Part shown: positions 31,871 to 44,139 of the stretch, piece after piece
How positions within the stretch are numbered: the first letter of the stretch is position 1
Layout of the letters: the number at the start of each line of letters is the position of its first letter
Assembly: GCF_000219625.1 (NCBI RefSeq)
Contig: NC_018218.1
Coordinates: forward strand, 6,014,001-6,078,000
Direction: 5' to 3'
Length of the DNA stretch: 64,000 nucleotides
From: Zymoseptoria tritici IPO323
Taxonomy: Eukaryota; Ascomycota; Dothideomycetes; Mycosphaerellales; Mycosphaerellaceae
Translations under genes and position numbers: made by a program
The notes under the pieces: model-generated
What the model saw: only the letters and a program-made list of their open reading frames with translations
The model's database searches: none
What the model was told of the DNA's origin: nothing

Positions 31871-34493
31871 CTATCCCTCTGTAGCCCTTCCGCCTACGTC
31901 CTCGTCGTTTAGAAAGGTCGAAAACGACGAACCCTAGTCGACGTCGGTTACCGCATCGCTAGGCTGCAATAGGATACTCGGATCATACGTCCGCGGCCCG
32001 CCGTCCTCGCTGCCCGAGAATTTAAACTACTGCGTTAGCGATAGCTCGCGATACCTGTATATCTCGAGCTATAGGTTCGCTACGTACGGTTTCGCGGCGG
32101 TTCGCGCGCGGTCGTAGTACCTCTACCTCTAGAGTCGCTTAGCTGTTAGCGTAATCTCCGGCTATACTCGACGGATAAGATAGACCTAGGCGACAAAGAC
32201 GGGAAGCAGGATAGTATGCTAGATGTAGGACAGATCCCTCCCGAGGTCGATAAGGAGCAGGGCGTTAAGGTTTAGAACCCTTACGAACCTCCTCTAGCGC
32301 CTCCCTACCTTAATTGTACGCTTAAAGGCGTTCTATTCCGTCCCTAGGCCCTCCCGCACTACGTCCTCTTTCGTAAAGCCGGCGGGGAGTCTGTTAGTCT
32401 AGTCCGGACGCATCTCCCGGAAGAGGGCCCCCCTCGCGGAGGGTGTTTTGTCCGGAAGTACTGTCGCTATCGTCTACGACGATCCTTGCGGCGGGAGCTT
32501 CTTATAGAGGTCTAGCTAGTCCGCTAGGCGTACTGTCGCGTAGCGAAACTTAAAGTTCGACTACTAGATCCCTACCTCGCAATCTACGGCCGTACGGTAC
32601 TCCTAATATGCCGCGGCGACTACCTCCCGCCTCTCCTCCTACTTCTTGTCCTCGACGAACGCCGTCTCCCCCTCGTCCCTGTCCTGCCGGCATAGGTCTC
32701 GACTCTGTTACAAAAAGCCTTGCTACTCGTTAATTACGGTTGTTCCTATAGTCCTACGAGCGATAGTAAGGCATTTCTCGAAGTGCTTCTAGAGACCCGG
32801 GTCGACCTCCTATATTTTCCGTAGGCTTTACGCGCTTACGTAATAGTCCTCGGCGCTACCGGCGTTGTCGGCGACGTCCTAAACAAAGTTATACTAGAGG
32901 CGGTAATCCGGGTAGGTAGGGGAAATGCCTCCTACTCCCTCTACACTAGACACGGCGCCCGCCGCCGTAGGATGCTAGCGGAGCTATAGGAGGCCCTCCG
33001 CACATCGGGCCTTAGCGCCGGCTTCGGATAGTTAGTAGCGGACGGTATAGGGCGGAGGGTTTTAACGTACTACAGGGCGGCTAGCGAGTATCTTCCTAAG
33101 AATCCGGCGTCCCTCTAGTGCTTATAAGAGGATCTAGTCCTCCTCTATCGCTTCTAGGAAGGTCTGGTCTTTCCCTAGTGTTCTCTAGAATATCTAACGT
33201 CCCTCTAGTGCTTATAGGAGGATCTAGTCCTCCTCTATTGCTTCTAGGAGGGTCTGGTCTTTCCCTAGTGTTCTCCGGAATATCCGACGTCCCTCTAGTA
33301 CTTCCGGGAGGATCTAGCCCTCCTCTATCGCCTCTAGGAGGGTCTAACCCTACTCTGTCGCTTCTAGGTAGGTCTAGCCCTCCTCTAGCGTTCTTAGGAG
33401 GATCTGACCCTTCTCTGTCGCTTTTAGGTAGGTCTAGCCCTCCTCTAGCGTTCTCGGGAGGATCTAACCCTTCTCTATCGCTTCTAGGTAGGTCTAGCCC
33501 TCCTCTAGCGTTCTCTAGTCTACTATTCCCCTCCAGATCTGTAGGGTCCTACTCTCTCGCTTCTGCCGCTACTCCTAGTTCTCGACCCGTTATTTCGTCT
33601 ATAGTCTTATAGGAAATAGTCGATCTTAGGGTCCCCTTACTAGACTTGCGCTTCTATAGTAGTAGGTCCTTTAGTACCTTAAGCTACATCGGCCTCTACT
33701 TCGGATACCTTTTTAGGCAACAGAATAAGGAGGCGGCCCTTACCTTAGCGACTACGATCTCCTCAGGCTCCCTATTGCCGTCGTCGCTACCGTTGTCGAT
33801 AGCGTCTTCGTTAGCGTCGCTTTCTACTACCTACCGCGGCGAAATAGGCTTCCGACGCTTCTTTAACAGCTACTTGTCTTCCGGCTTGTTTTCTTCCCTG
33901 TTGCTCTCTGCCGGCTAGTCTTCCTCTACCCCGTCTTCTATAGTAGGTTTAGAGTACTTCTCTCGATAAGGAGAGCGTCGAAGGGGTAACGTCGCTAAGT
34001 AGCTCTATACGCAGTAGTCGTCCTGCTTTTGCTTTCTTCCCGACGTAGGAGCTGTCTCCTTACTACCTGCTCTACCTAGTGCCGGCTGCGTAGAGGAGGG
34101 ATACTCTATATACGCCGGCGGAAGTAAGGAGGTCGCGCGTAGGCGTTGTTGTCCCCGCCTTTCTACTCCTACTACCGACGAGATCTGTCGGTAGGCCTTC
34201 TCTTCGAAATATCGCGACATGCGCTAGCGGACCTCCTTATTTATACGAGTCTCTATCTCTTTCTCTATATGCGGCCTTAGTCGCTCCTTAGCCTAAGCTT
34301 CGGAGACGGCAAACAGTTCCCGAAGGCGTTAGGATCCTCGAGAGAGATAGCAGACCTCGCAGCGGTCCTAGGCCTTGTTAGCGCGAACAATAATAAAGTC
34401 GTTTACATCGCCGGCTCGCTGTTTAGTCGCCCGGAAGAGCGCGTCTAGGATGTCTAAGGGAATTCGTACTACTCCGTCTACTTCGTCGAGCAT
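31871..34493 (-). pseudogene. Gene X: unknown protein co-duplicated with the LINE
   Basis: The minus-strand frame starts at MLDEVDGVVRIPLDILDALF (34,493). It reads through an N-terminal basic/charged region, a 60-bp (20-residue) tandem repeat ARGGLDLPRSDREGLDPPEN at 33,110-33,530, and a C-terminal domain with YNFV-DVADNAGSAEDYYVSA, EGLGTEWNAFKRTIK-GRR, LNALLLIDLGRDLSYI and ELSLTQ-FKFSGSEDGG, to about 31,871. Many W codons appear as TAG; the C-terminal domain is Trp-rich in the reconstructed sense. N- and C-terminal segments are in different phases, so an indel or intron lies between. I recognise no family. The same C-terminal region with the same spacing to the LINE occurs at 62,287-64,000. 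It may be an element-encoded protein or a passenger. Confidence 0.55.
33110..33530 (-). repeat. 60-bp coding repeat in gene X
   Basis: Tandem units of 60 bp encode alternating DPPxN/TRGxxDIPEN and ARGGLDLPRSDR blocks. The open plus-strand reading frame here is an antisense shadow of this repeat. Copy 2 (63,530-63,990) has a different number and order of units. Confidence 0.8.
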
Positions 34494-34573
34494 CGTTAGT
34501 AAGCAGGCAGTTAGGAAGGTTATAGGAGGAGGCGACTACGACAGATAGGACTATAGAGAATTCGATCGGGGAG

Positions 34574-34830
34574 GAGGCGATTGCGGTAGATGCGACTACG
34601 CTACGATTGCGACAGATGCGACTGCAGAGGATTCGAGGAGGAAGGAGGCAATTGCGCTAGATACGACTATGCTACGATTACGACAGATGCGACTATAGAG
34701 GATTTAAAGAGGAAGGAGGCAATCGCGCTAGATGCGACTATACTACGATTACGACAGATGCGACTATAGAGGATTCGAAGAGGAAGGAGGCGATCGCGCT
34801 AAATGCGACTACGCTACGATTACAATAACA
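34574..34830. repeat. 71-bp tandem repeat
   Basis: About 3.5 units start at GAGGCRATYGCG (34,574, 34,645, 34,716, 34,787: exact 71-bp spacing). They contain GCGACTA-ACTACGATTACGACAG segments. The array lies just upstream of gene X's start and may overlap its promoter. Confidence 0.9.
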
Positions 34831-36345
34831 AAGGCTCTTCGGAGGATTAGGTTAATTAAGGCGGCTATAATACAAGAGAAGAGGTAAGGAGGAAGAAGGC
34901 TATAGGGAGGAGAATTACGATTCGGTTCGTAACTTATTAGAAACAGAATAGTTATAGAGAAGAGAACTCCGAGGAGGAAGATTACAAAGAGGAGGAGAGA
35001 GTGCATAGCATAGGCAACGACGGCGTAAACTCGTAGGGATTATCCCTCTCCGCTAGGTCCGGCAGAAACCCTAAGCTAGGCCTAGGGTAGGGTAACAAAG
35101 CCTAACCGGACACGGTTCCTAGAGGTGCCTTAGTTCTCTTAGGCACGGATAACCCTCTGTACTATCTAGCCCTCTACTTCGAAAGCTACGCCCCTAGCGG
35201 CGAGAACCGCTATAGAGAACTATTAGCGAGAGCAAGGACTTTTAAGCCGCCCTCTCCAAGTATACGAAAGAGCGAGGGACGCCAAACCCCAAATACGAGA
35301 GGCCTAGGCCTAGCGCGATGCCGTAGCCGGACAAGGAACAGTCGAGGAGGACCTTAAGCGTTCGTAATAACACTTAAGCGAAGACTCGGGTTACATACTA
35401 CCGCCCTTAAGTAGGCGTGTATAAGTAATCTTAAATATAATCCGTCTTACTTCTACTATTTAAATTTAACAGCGCTAACATATGCCATTCGCGATAGCGG
35501 CCATTACAGGCATTAAGGTGTAGGCGCGGTCAAAAGTTAATAGCTAGAACATCCTTAGTCGCACTTCAAAGCTTCTAGACTACACTTTATTAACTACCTT
35601 ACGAAGCAATGTTTTACCGGCAAGTTGCGCGCATTCCTTTTTACCTCTACGGATATTCGTTTTGCGGATATCTTGGTCTACTATTTCTTCTTTGCTTCGG
35701 CAGATTATTATACTACGTACACGGCTTATAAGGTAAATAGTTAGTGTATTTACTCTTAGACTTTACTTGTAGCTCTAGCACTCGCATTGTGCGATTTAGC
35801 ACACTTACTACGGACGGACTACTTCGAGCAACGAAAAGAATATAGCGCCTTTGTAGCGAGACAGTAGTATTCTTAACCCTATTACTACCTCGCACACGAC
35901 GGTATTAAGTAGCATAGCAACTATAAAGAGACGGATTAGCGGCGACACGATTGTTATTAAGGATAACAAGGACAACATTGTAGTAGGACCTACTTCGAGG
36001 CCTTCTAAGAAGCCGCGGCTTTAGAATAGACAATTATAGATAGACATTTTGCGCGCTAGAGCTTCCCTAAGCAATGCGATTATAATTAGTCCTACAGCTT
36101 CTAAGTAGGACCGAGGCGAGTCGAAACAACAAGAAGAAGATAGAGTACAGAGAGTAGTTTAGTATAAGATAGAATCGGGCGAGGAGTAGACAAGCTAAAC
36201 AGTCGGAGATCGGGAAGTTAAGGACTAGGGCCTACTACGCACGCCTAGACAACGAAGGCTTAGGACTACACTTACTCCTCTAGCGACCGAAACAGAACTA
36301 AGGGACGAGCCTACTACTAGAGCAGAGCCTAGGGCTATAGCTCGT
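34831..36345. other. Intergenic stretch without recognisable gene
   Basis: RIP'd sequence between gene X (minus) and the methyltransferase gene (plus). A 65-codon minus frame (34,809-35,006) with hydrophobic runs is not convincing. A divergent promoter region for the two genes could lie here. Confidence 0.45.
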
Positions 36346-36349
36346 TCCG

Positions 36350-39300
36350 GGAAACGACAGTAGCTTCGCTACTTAAGCTATATCTCTATTATAGGACTAG
36401 CATTTCCGAGAAGCGCTTACTACGGATACAAACCTCCTTTATAACCTATAAACGAGGTCGAAGTAAGCCTAGACTTAAGTGCAGGCTTCTTCGCAGCTGC
36501 GAAGTCTACTAGCACCGAAACTCCGGAATGTACTACTTTTAAACTCGATTAATTCTCGGTATATATAGCAGACGGACGACGCGCATCGGACCTCGTTACT
36601 CTTAAGAAACTACGGCAATTAAACTATGCAGAGTTCTGTTTCGATAGCATTCTGTCGGTAGGCAACGAAAAGCGCTACGTATAGGGCGTATAGTTCGAGA
36701 TCTTAGCTATTAGTAGGTACGGCGACCTAGACTTTACAGATTTTGCCGGTAGCATCTATATTTAATCGAAGCTATAGTCGAAAGCGTCCGCTCTGTTTAG
36801 TTATTAGTACGAGCTAGGAACGCCTGCACCGGAATATCGTCGATTCTACGAGCCGTTCCTTTAGCTAGTACAGTTCGGGAAGCACTTCGTCGACTACCTC
36901 CTTAGTAACTAGCAGGTTACCCTTAGACATTTCCGCAGACGATTTTACTAATAGCTAACTAGACTCTATAGCGATAACACTAGCTTTAACTAATAGCTAG
37001 CTAAATGCAAACTTAAAGACTTCCGCACGACTATTGCCGCAAATGTCGGCTTCCTTTAGAAAGAATGCTAGGATATCGATAACAAAGAGTCTAGATTATA
37101 CTAACAACCAATCTAGGGTAAAGTCGATCCCTATAATCTTACAGCTATCCTAGCGTAGCTAAACAAGGAGTTGCGAACGATCGTTACGCCTTTTATCTAC
37201 TAGTGCTTTCGACATATATACTTCGGTAACTAGCTAGAAGAGCGGACGATCACGGACCGAAATGTACTAAAGAAGTCGGATAAGCTAAAAGCAAGGCTTA
37301 GACTAACGCCGCGACGAGCATCTCCGAGTGTACCGCTAATGTAAACCTTAACGCCTAGGAGTATAAGCCGAAGCGAATCTCAAAAGGGGAACAAAGTAGT
37401 CACGGTAAACATAGGGGATGTCGTATACGTCGCGCCGGATGTTAGTACTAAATAGGGGATTAAAGCGTATATATAGTATGCCTATGTTTAGAACGTATAT
37501 ACTCGCAAAGATCGTACTTCGCTCGATATTCTTTAGCTATACGAGCTAAAGGACACTATACTTAGCAAAGCCTATTACCCTTTTGCGAATAAGCTCTTCT
37601 TGTCCGACAACTATAGCTATAGTATATCGGCTCTCGACCTAGATTACGTCTTAGATAAGGCAGACGTATGTTAGTATGCTAAGGATCTATATTAGTAGGG
37701 AGGACACTTCGTGCGCTAGAAGTTCTACATAGTTTACGAGCAAGATATATACGACTTCGTTGTAATTTAAGCAAGCGACTTTAGGTGCTAGTGCAAGCAT
37801 AACGTTCCTATATTCGACAAGTGCTAGAGCAAATATGCAATTAGTAACACCGTCCTCGTCCGCGAATAGAATAACGACCTTTACGAGGACCGGCTCTAGC
37901 TAGCCTAAATTATCGAGTTCGATACCTAGAAGCGGCGCGTCGTTCTACGTTAATTCTTGCGGAAGAGCGAGCAGTAGACGGGCGCGAAAGCTAGGCCGAA
38001 CAAGCTAGTACTTACAGACGTCGTGTTTAATAAAGCATACGACAAAATTATCCGGAAGTGCTATATGCGCTGCTTTCGTTAAGACCAAATCGATTCTAGA
38101 GACATTGTTATACTATACGACCGAGATAGGACTAGCAATTTCTTTTACCTTGCTAAAGACCTTTCCGTAGTATAAGATAGTTTCCTACCAATAAAAGAAG
38201 GATAGAATCCTAATATGCACTACGGCGAGAAAATAGTCGGAATAAGTCTCTTCTACAGTAGTAGAACCTTTAACTATAGCTTAGAAGAAGCCGGTATCGC
38301 TAGATTCAAGTATACTGCCGACTGGAATAAATATGCGTTATATAGCTACCGGGCAAACGTTCGACGGCCGGATAGAATAGAGTATTTCCTAGGCTTAGTT
38401 AACGACTTACTTGCTAGAGCTATAGCGGGCGACCTAAAGTTAAACATCGCGCGGCCAGGAGATATTTATATTCTTATAGGCGGAAGTCTATGCCCTAGAT
38501 TTTCGATGCTACAGCTCTTTAAGCTTAGCGAGCAGTCTAAGCAGAACGCTTCGCTAGTAGCGTCGATCGTATCGTTTGTAGACTTCTACGTCCTACGGTA
38601 CTTCCTCCTTAAGAACGTTGTTACGATAACGGCCGGGATAGGACCGAATAAAGATCAGAATGTGTTTTTACAAATCGTTACGGCCTTAGTCGCACTTAGT
38701 TATTAAGTTTAGTAATTCCTAGGCGATGCCTGGTCGTACGGCAGTCTATAGCAACGATTATAAGTGTTTATCTCTACTTCTGCTCCTAGTCTACCGCTAC
38801 TATCGCTAATTCCTTATAGCTATAGTTATCTAAATATAAGCTTTAGAAGTCGTGCACTTAGCCTCTCGAGCAACGGCCTGCCTTTCGGCAGTCGTAAAGA
38901 CGAGTTTACTACGTTCCTATATATTACTCCGGCGTAGGCTTACGCCGACTTGCTAGATATCGGAGATGCGTAACTATAGCTTTGCCCGCAATTCCTAGAC
39001 TATTAGACTATATTGCTAGAGTTGGTAACAAACCGAACACGGATAGCGGCTATGCCTACTCGACCGTACAGGATAGGTCTTATATAAGCTAAATTGCTCG
39101 GGCTTCTACGCGGAGAACCCTTAACATTCTACGACAACGTTAACGCAACCCGTCGGTAGGAGAACTCGAGAATGTTTTCGCGAATGTTCCTAAATAGCCT
39201 CTTTCTAACTATCGTTACTAAGACCGCTATTAGAGATAGCATTAATAGACGTTTTATGCACTAGTCTTAGAATCGGATCTAGACTGTTATAGAAGCGAGG

Positions 39301-39978
39301 CGAGCTTAGGGCTATTAAGACTAGGAGGTTCTAATAGGTAGCCCTGCTTAGCAACACAAGATCGTCGGCAATAGTATTAATAGGAAAGTAGCGCTCGTAC
39401 TAGGTCTGTCTTTATAAGAGTCGTAGGAGTAAGCTCGATCGTAGTTATTGTTTCTAAGAGCGAGTAAGATCCGTAACGAGCATGTCGAAGAAGAGATAGG
39501 AACCGATATTACTATAGAGGCTTCGCAACCTATAACGCCGACTAAGGACAAAGACGTCGAGATCGAAGGAAATTCAAGCTCGGTCGCTACTAGAGGTACG
39601 CTTAAAGAAGAAGAGCAGTTACGAGCCCTAATAGTACCATCGACACCTTAAGTTAGTCCTAGCGCTCGCCTAAATATTAAAGAATTAGACAATCGTACCG
39701 CCAAAATGCTATTATTTATGCTAGAAGAGGTCGGCGACGTTAATAGCCTCGAAGGCGGAGAGTTCTAGGAGAGCCTTAAATTGCTCTAAGAATAAAAGCT
39801 CGCACATATAGAGCAGATGTACAAATTCGAGGTCGAAGTAAGTACAATAGCGTAGCTAAAGTATTATAATCGTCTAGCTAATTCTAGTAGGTAAATAATC
39901 GAATTTACGTACTATTACAAGCCTCGAGCTAGTAACTGCCGGCATAGGGTGGAATTTACTAGCAGGTCGCCCTTCTAA
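36350..39978 (+). pseudogene. DIM-2/DNMT1-type DNA (cytosine-5) methyltransferase, RIP-killed
   Basis: The gene would have methylated cytosine in DNA in the nucleus. A single phase runs for 3.6 kb with no indel seen. N-terminal replication-foci-like region: FKLDQFSVYIADGRRASDLV and YELGTPAPEYRRFYEPFL (36,560-36,860). BAH domain from about 37,400: GDVVYVAPD and ASDFRC-CKHNVPIF. Catalytic domain from about 38,220: SAM motif I now GISLFYSSRTFN (Gly lost), the PC motif GGSLCPRFS with Cys at 38,491-38,493, the ENV motif now KNV (38,611), DA-SYGS-QQR (motif VIII region), DLLDIGDAQ, and GNSINRKVALVLGLS (motif X, about 39,370). A charged tail continues past 39,651. The start codon is not identifiable. 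Loss of motif I glycines and Glu-to-Lys in ENV, plus many TAG codons, make it inactive. Closest by layout to fungal DIM-2 rather than RID. Confidence 0.85.
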
Positions 39979-40130
39979 GGGTACAAAAGCGACGGCTCTC
40001 TTCCTTTTAAACCCTCTCTTCGGCATTAACTTCCGCAATCCTTTCCTTCCCTTCTTCCTTAGACCTTTATACAGTCTACGATTACTACCTCTTACGACAA
40101 CATACTACCCCTTACCTCTAGCAACTACAT
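39979..40130. other. Short spacer after methyltransferase
   Basis: Pyrimidine-rich sequence (CTTCCGCAATCCTTTCCTTC and similar) between two plus-strand ORFs. It could be the 3' UTR of one and promoter of the next. No element boundary is visible. Confidence 0.35.
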
Positions 40131-40981
40131 ACCTATACCTTCTACTACGACTGCACTCCTACATCGACAATCGTCCACACTATTATCGATATAGCTGCTC
40201 CGGTCTTCCCTAATATGTATGCCCTAAACTAAACTCTAGACGAGCGCTAAATAGAGCAGAACTTCCCTAACTATGCTCCCGCCAGTCTGACTAAATTCAA
40301 GAGAGATCTCCTACGGCGGGTCTACGAGACTGCCGCCTAGGACAAACCTATTATTCCTGGAATAACCGGTATGCCGGGCGGAGCATATAACACCTAGACT
40401 AGATTCCTACTCTTTAGGTCGGAGGAAAATGAGGACGACTTAGTACTACTTCCCGGTGCTCTTCGGCTGTGTAGGGCCCTGGTCTACGAGGAGACTTAGG
40501 ATTACAAGAGGGCTGCGGTAGAGTACATAAACTAGCTAGATTTCTCTAACCTCTGCCGGACTCCCTAGGTGTAGGGAAAGACTCGGGCTTAAGCGGAGCA
40601 GGACATCTCCCGCTTTATATTTCGGCCCAGCTATGCAGCCCTTACTCCCGCGGAGTAGGGGGTAGCGGCCGGTTACCTAGGTAGGGTGCGCGACAATCTT
40701 ATCCGGAGAGCGGTACATAAGCAGAGGATAGATCTCTACGACTAGGGACTAGCCTAGGCTTACATTGTAATAGTACGCACTCCCCCCGTCCTCTACGCAA
40801 CGCCGACCTAACCTCGTCCCGCAGCCGTAAAAGGGAGAAGTCTTCCTCCGGAACGGGGGAAAGGGCGCAAGATCCGAGGAGCGCTTCTCCTTTCCTTCGA
40901 TGTAGGCTGCCGTATTATGCTTAGGGTTAGGGTTGTAACGGGAATCTCGAGGTGTTCTTTCCTACTTTCCGCCCTACCTTA
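40131..40981 (+). pseudogene. Unknown ORF running into telomere-like tract
   Basis: A plus-strand frame of about 250 codons is open apart from TAG/TAA of RIP type. It includes TIVHTIIDIAAPVFPNMYAL, LTKFKRDLLRRVYETAA, IPGITGMPGGAYNT, ENEDDLVLLPGALRLCRALV and DISRFIFRPSYAALTPAE. I recognise no family; the Trp/Tyr-rich composition resembles small repeat-encoded hypothetical proteins of ascomycetes. The frame reads straight through the TTAGGG tract at 40,921-40,935 to a TAA near 40,981, so its natural C-terminus may have been replaced at that junction. Confidence 0.45.
40921..40935 (+). repeat. Interstitial telomere-like tract T3
   Basis: TTAGGGTTAGGGTTG on the plus strand, two and a half perfect units. 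Same orientation as the other three tracts. Confidence 0.75.
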
Positions 40982-41340
40982 ACTCTTATCTCTAGAGATT
41001 TTCTATATCTATTGCTCTCGATTTAAGGGGTTTAGCTCCTCGTTCTAGCCGGAATATAGCCGATCCTACGTAGAAAGTTAACGTACATATTTATATTGCG
41101 GTGAATTTAGAGCTTCGACTAATATATATACTATCGAATAAGAGGAAATCTCCTCCCTTCTTATATTAGAAACCGGATCCAAGTAGGAAATGTTCCCTTC
41201 TAAGGAGAAGGGGAGGTCTAGATCGGAGAGCTCCTCGGAGTCCTCGTCGGAGTAGTTTTAACCCTAGGTAGGGAGCTATCCGGGGTTAGAATGCGAGTGC
41301 TAATGTTAGGGTATATAAGGTCGGGGAAATCCCCTGTTTC
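40936..41340. other. RIP'd sequence, nothing assigned
   Basis: Mixed AT-rich and purine-rich sequence (AAGGAGAAGGGGAGGTC near 41,200). It could be an LTR or SINE body leading to the tRNA-like relic, but no matching partner repeat occurs in the window. Confidence 0.4.
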
Positions 41341-41343
41341 TTA

Positions 41344-41424
41344 TCTATAGCTAGTTGGTCAAGTAGTATAATTTCTGTCTATAGTAGTACACGGAAGGTT
41401 ACAGGTTTAATCCCCGTATCGGCC
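41344..41424 (+). tRNA. tRNA-like relic (pseudo-tRNA or SINE head)
   Basis: TAGCTAGTTGG matches a pol III A box. GGTTTAATCCC matches a B box after a CA-to-TA change (GGTTCAATCCC). The T arm (ACAGG...CCCGT) and anticodon stem (TTCTG...CGGAA) can pair, with an enlarged 14-nt loop that could include an intron. The 3' end ATCGGCC does not pair with the sequence 5' of the D arm, so the acceptor stem is broken. A RIP-damaged tRNA-derived SINE is as likely as a decayed tRNA gene. Anticodon not assigned. Confidence 0.35.
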
Positions 41425-41840
41425 TCTTATTTCGTACGACCATGTCAGGATGTGTTCCTCTCGTGCTCGCACGAGATGCTCTTTTTAGTAGACGCCTATA
41501 TTACGGGATAGCGTTAGTAATTTCGGTTTTGTCGGACCCTTTAGTCCTCCCTCCCTCGGACCTTCTCGCTCGGAGGGCCTTCGCCCCGTTCTTCTTACTC
41601 GGAGGGACTATTATTACTTCGACTTTACTTCTAGCTTACCTCGCACACTATTCTTGTCGGCTTATGTACTATCTTCTGCCTCGCGCTTTCATCGCCGAGG
41701 ATTAATCTAGCTATCTTCCCTAGTCCGCGTTAGACTCTAAGCAACAGGACTGCATAGACATTATACTACACTTCGGAGTAGACCTCGGCTCTAAGACCGA
41801 CGAAGACGGAGCTATACTTACCAAGTTAGCCCCCTAGCAC
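41425..41840. other. No confident gene
   Basis: An 87-codon plus frame (41,442-41,705) with hydrophobic segments is present, but nothing supports it as a real gene. The rest is RIP'd sequence leading into the split ORF. Confidence 0.4.
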
Positions 41841-44139
41841 CCTTCCTAAGGAAGATAACCTCGGCACGCTCGATAACACGAGTAACGAAGAGTTCGAGGA
41901 TTAATTAGCGACCTTTTACGACTAGGATAGCTCTTAAGTCTCTTATACTCCGCCGCGATACGAAGAACGAAAGCATACTCTACGAGATCCGATAGGACTA
42001 TTTAACGCACTAAATAACATCGATCTGTCCCTGGAGTATTACCGCGACTCTGTCTAGAATGTAGAAACATAGGTCGGTCTTATTAACTCTATAGGTTAAG
42101 GCTATTCCGTTCTAGGCTTAATCTTTAACAAGAGGGTCGAGACGGTCTTAGGGAGTAGCAAGGAGACACTCGTATGCATCGGCAATCGATAGTAGTTAAC
42201 CTCTAGTAAGCGCTTTGTCGGAAATGCATCGAACCTTTACCGCGTTTCTGCCTACAAATACAACGCCTTCCGACGTCGGCCAACGCCTTCGTAGAACCTT
42301 TCGGATGCGGTAGTTACAGATATATATAGCCCTCGTTCGCACCGGTAGATAATCGACAACCTACTCGTTTTTCTAAACGTTATAAGCCCGGAAGCAGCGC
42401 ATCTTTCGACTCTGTATATCTAAGAACACCCGAATATTCGAGAACGCTCCGAACGCCGGTTCAGAAATCGACCAAGTCCAAAAGCGGTCTTTGCAGCCCC
42501 GGATTTGAACGGCGAGGCTATGGGCAGCCATGAATCTCATCTGCGGGCAGCCATACACGTTACTCTATGTTATATACAGGAATGCACAGTATTCGTTACT
42601 AACGATAATAGTATTAAGTTTGTTTATATAATTCCACACACGAACGCCCCTAGCTCTGCCCGCGAGATTAGCTATAGAGGACGTTGTAATATCACTTTTT
42701 GAAGCCTTAGCCTCTCGTCTGTATCGAAAGTATGCAAGTTCGTAGTATTTAGTCTCTTATACTGTCGCAAGGTAGTAGTAAAAGTAAGAAATCACACCTA
42801 AAAAGCACCCTAAACGCCTCGTCTATGTCGAAGAAGAAGGAATCCCTCTACGAGCCCGTAGGCTAGTCGTCTTAGTCGAGGTCCTGGCGATTGTTAGTTA
42901 CCTCGTTCTAAACGGCTGCTTAGGAGAGAAGCAGGTACTACGTTACAGCCGCGCCGCCCTAGATCTGCTCGAGTAAAGCATAAAGCATCGAGCGCACTTT
43001 ACGCATTATCTTCTATATATCTATTAGAGGTCTTCGTTTTAAACGAAGAGGTGTATACATACCGAGATGCGGCCTTAATTCTAACGGCTCGTCTAGGTGC
43101 CCTATAGAATCGCCTAGTACTCGACTATCGCATCCTTCTATAGACAGCTACACGGCATTATGTCCTCTTCGTTACGGCCGATAGGAATGTCGGTGCCCCT
43201 CGGCATAGCCGTATTCGCGGTCTAGCAGCTATAGCACTTAGCCACGCTACGAGCTCTACGCTAGCTGTGCGCCCTATTATATGTTAGTAGCCGCTCGTTT
43301 TAAACGAGCTCGTTATAAACGTACCGTAGGAAGCCTTCGACGGAGGAGTTAATTAGCTAAGGACAGGAGTCCGGATCCTAGCGAATAGCATAGCTACGGA
43401 CGCGGTTACGCTAGTTGTTCGAAAGGTTAGGCTACTACCTATTAATCTCGGCGATCTAGCGGTTCTCTTGTGTCGAACAGTTAGCGTTAGTAGGCAGGGC
43501 GTTAAAGCCGACCTAGGTAGTGCAGTTAGAAGCTATCGTTATAAACGAGGACGAGGGAGAGGGAGAGGACTTAGTAATCTTAGTGTTCGTTCTTAACGAG
43601 AGACTTAGATAGGTGTAAGTATTAAAGAAAGGAAGAGGGTTTGAAGTCGAAGAAACGGCTATATAAGAAGACAGGCCGGGTCCGGTTCGTTATTAACGAG
43701 CGTAACAGGCAGTATTTACGCCCTGTCTGCTAATCGGAAAACCGAGCATATAGCCTCGTTATAAGCGAAAAGTCGATTATATAGCCTCCTAAATAAGCTC
43801 GTTAAGGACGAGAACGTAATAAAAACAGCGTCCATCTAATAGAAAACCCGCCTAAATAAGCTCGTTAAGGGCGAGAACGTAATAAAAACAGCTCGTTAAG
43901 GACGAGAACGTAATAAAATAGGTGCCTATCTGACAGGAAACAACGCCTATATAACACGGTTTGCCCTAAACTAAGCCTCTTGTAAACGAGAACTAAGCAC
44001 GTTATAAACGAGAACGTAATGTATATAGCCCGTTAAGTAAGCTATCGAGGCGCCTACTAGGTCTAAGAAGGTGTTTAAAACGAAGTGCTTATAGTATATA
44101 CAGACTTCCGGGCTAGCTAGGATAGCCGAAGAGATGTCC

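Noticed and set aside
33118..33612. 164-codon plus-strand ORF with GGSSPPLS repeats
   Set aside because: It is the antisense reading of the 60-bp repeat in gene X; the minus frame is supported by its extension into non-repeat coding sequence and by copy 2.
41344..41424. Amber-suppressor tRNA (CTA anticodon) able to read the RIP-made TAG codons
   Set aside because: An attractive idea, but the anticodon cannot be fixed in the enlarged loop and the acceptor stem does not pair, so a functional tRNA is not supported.
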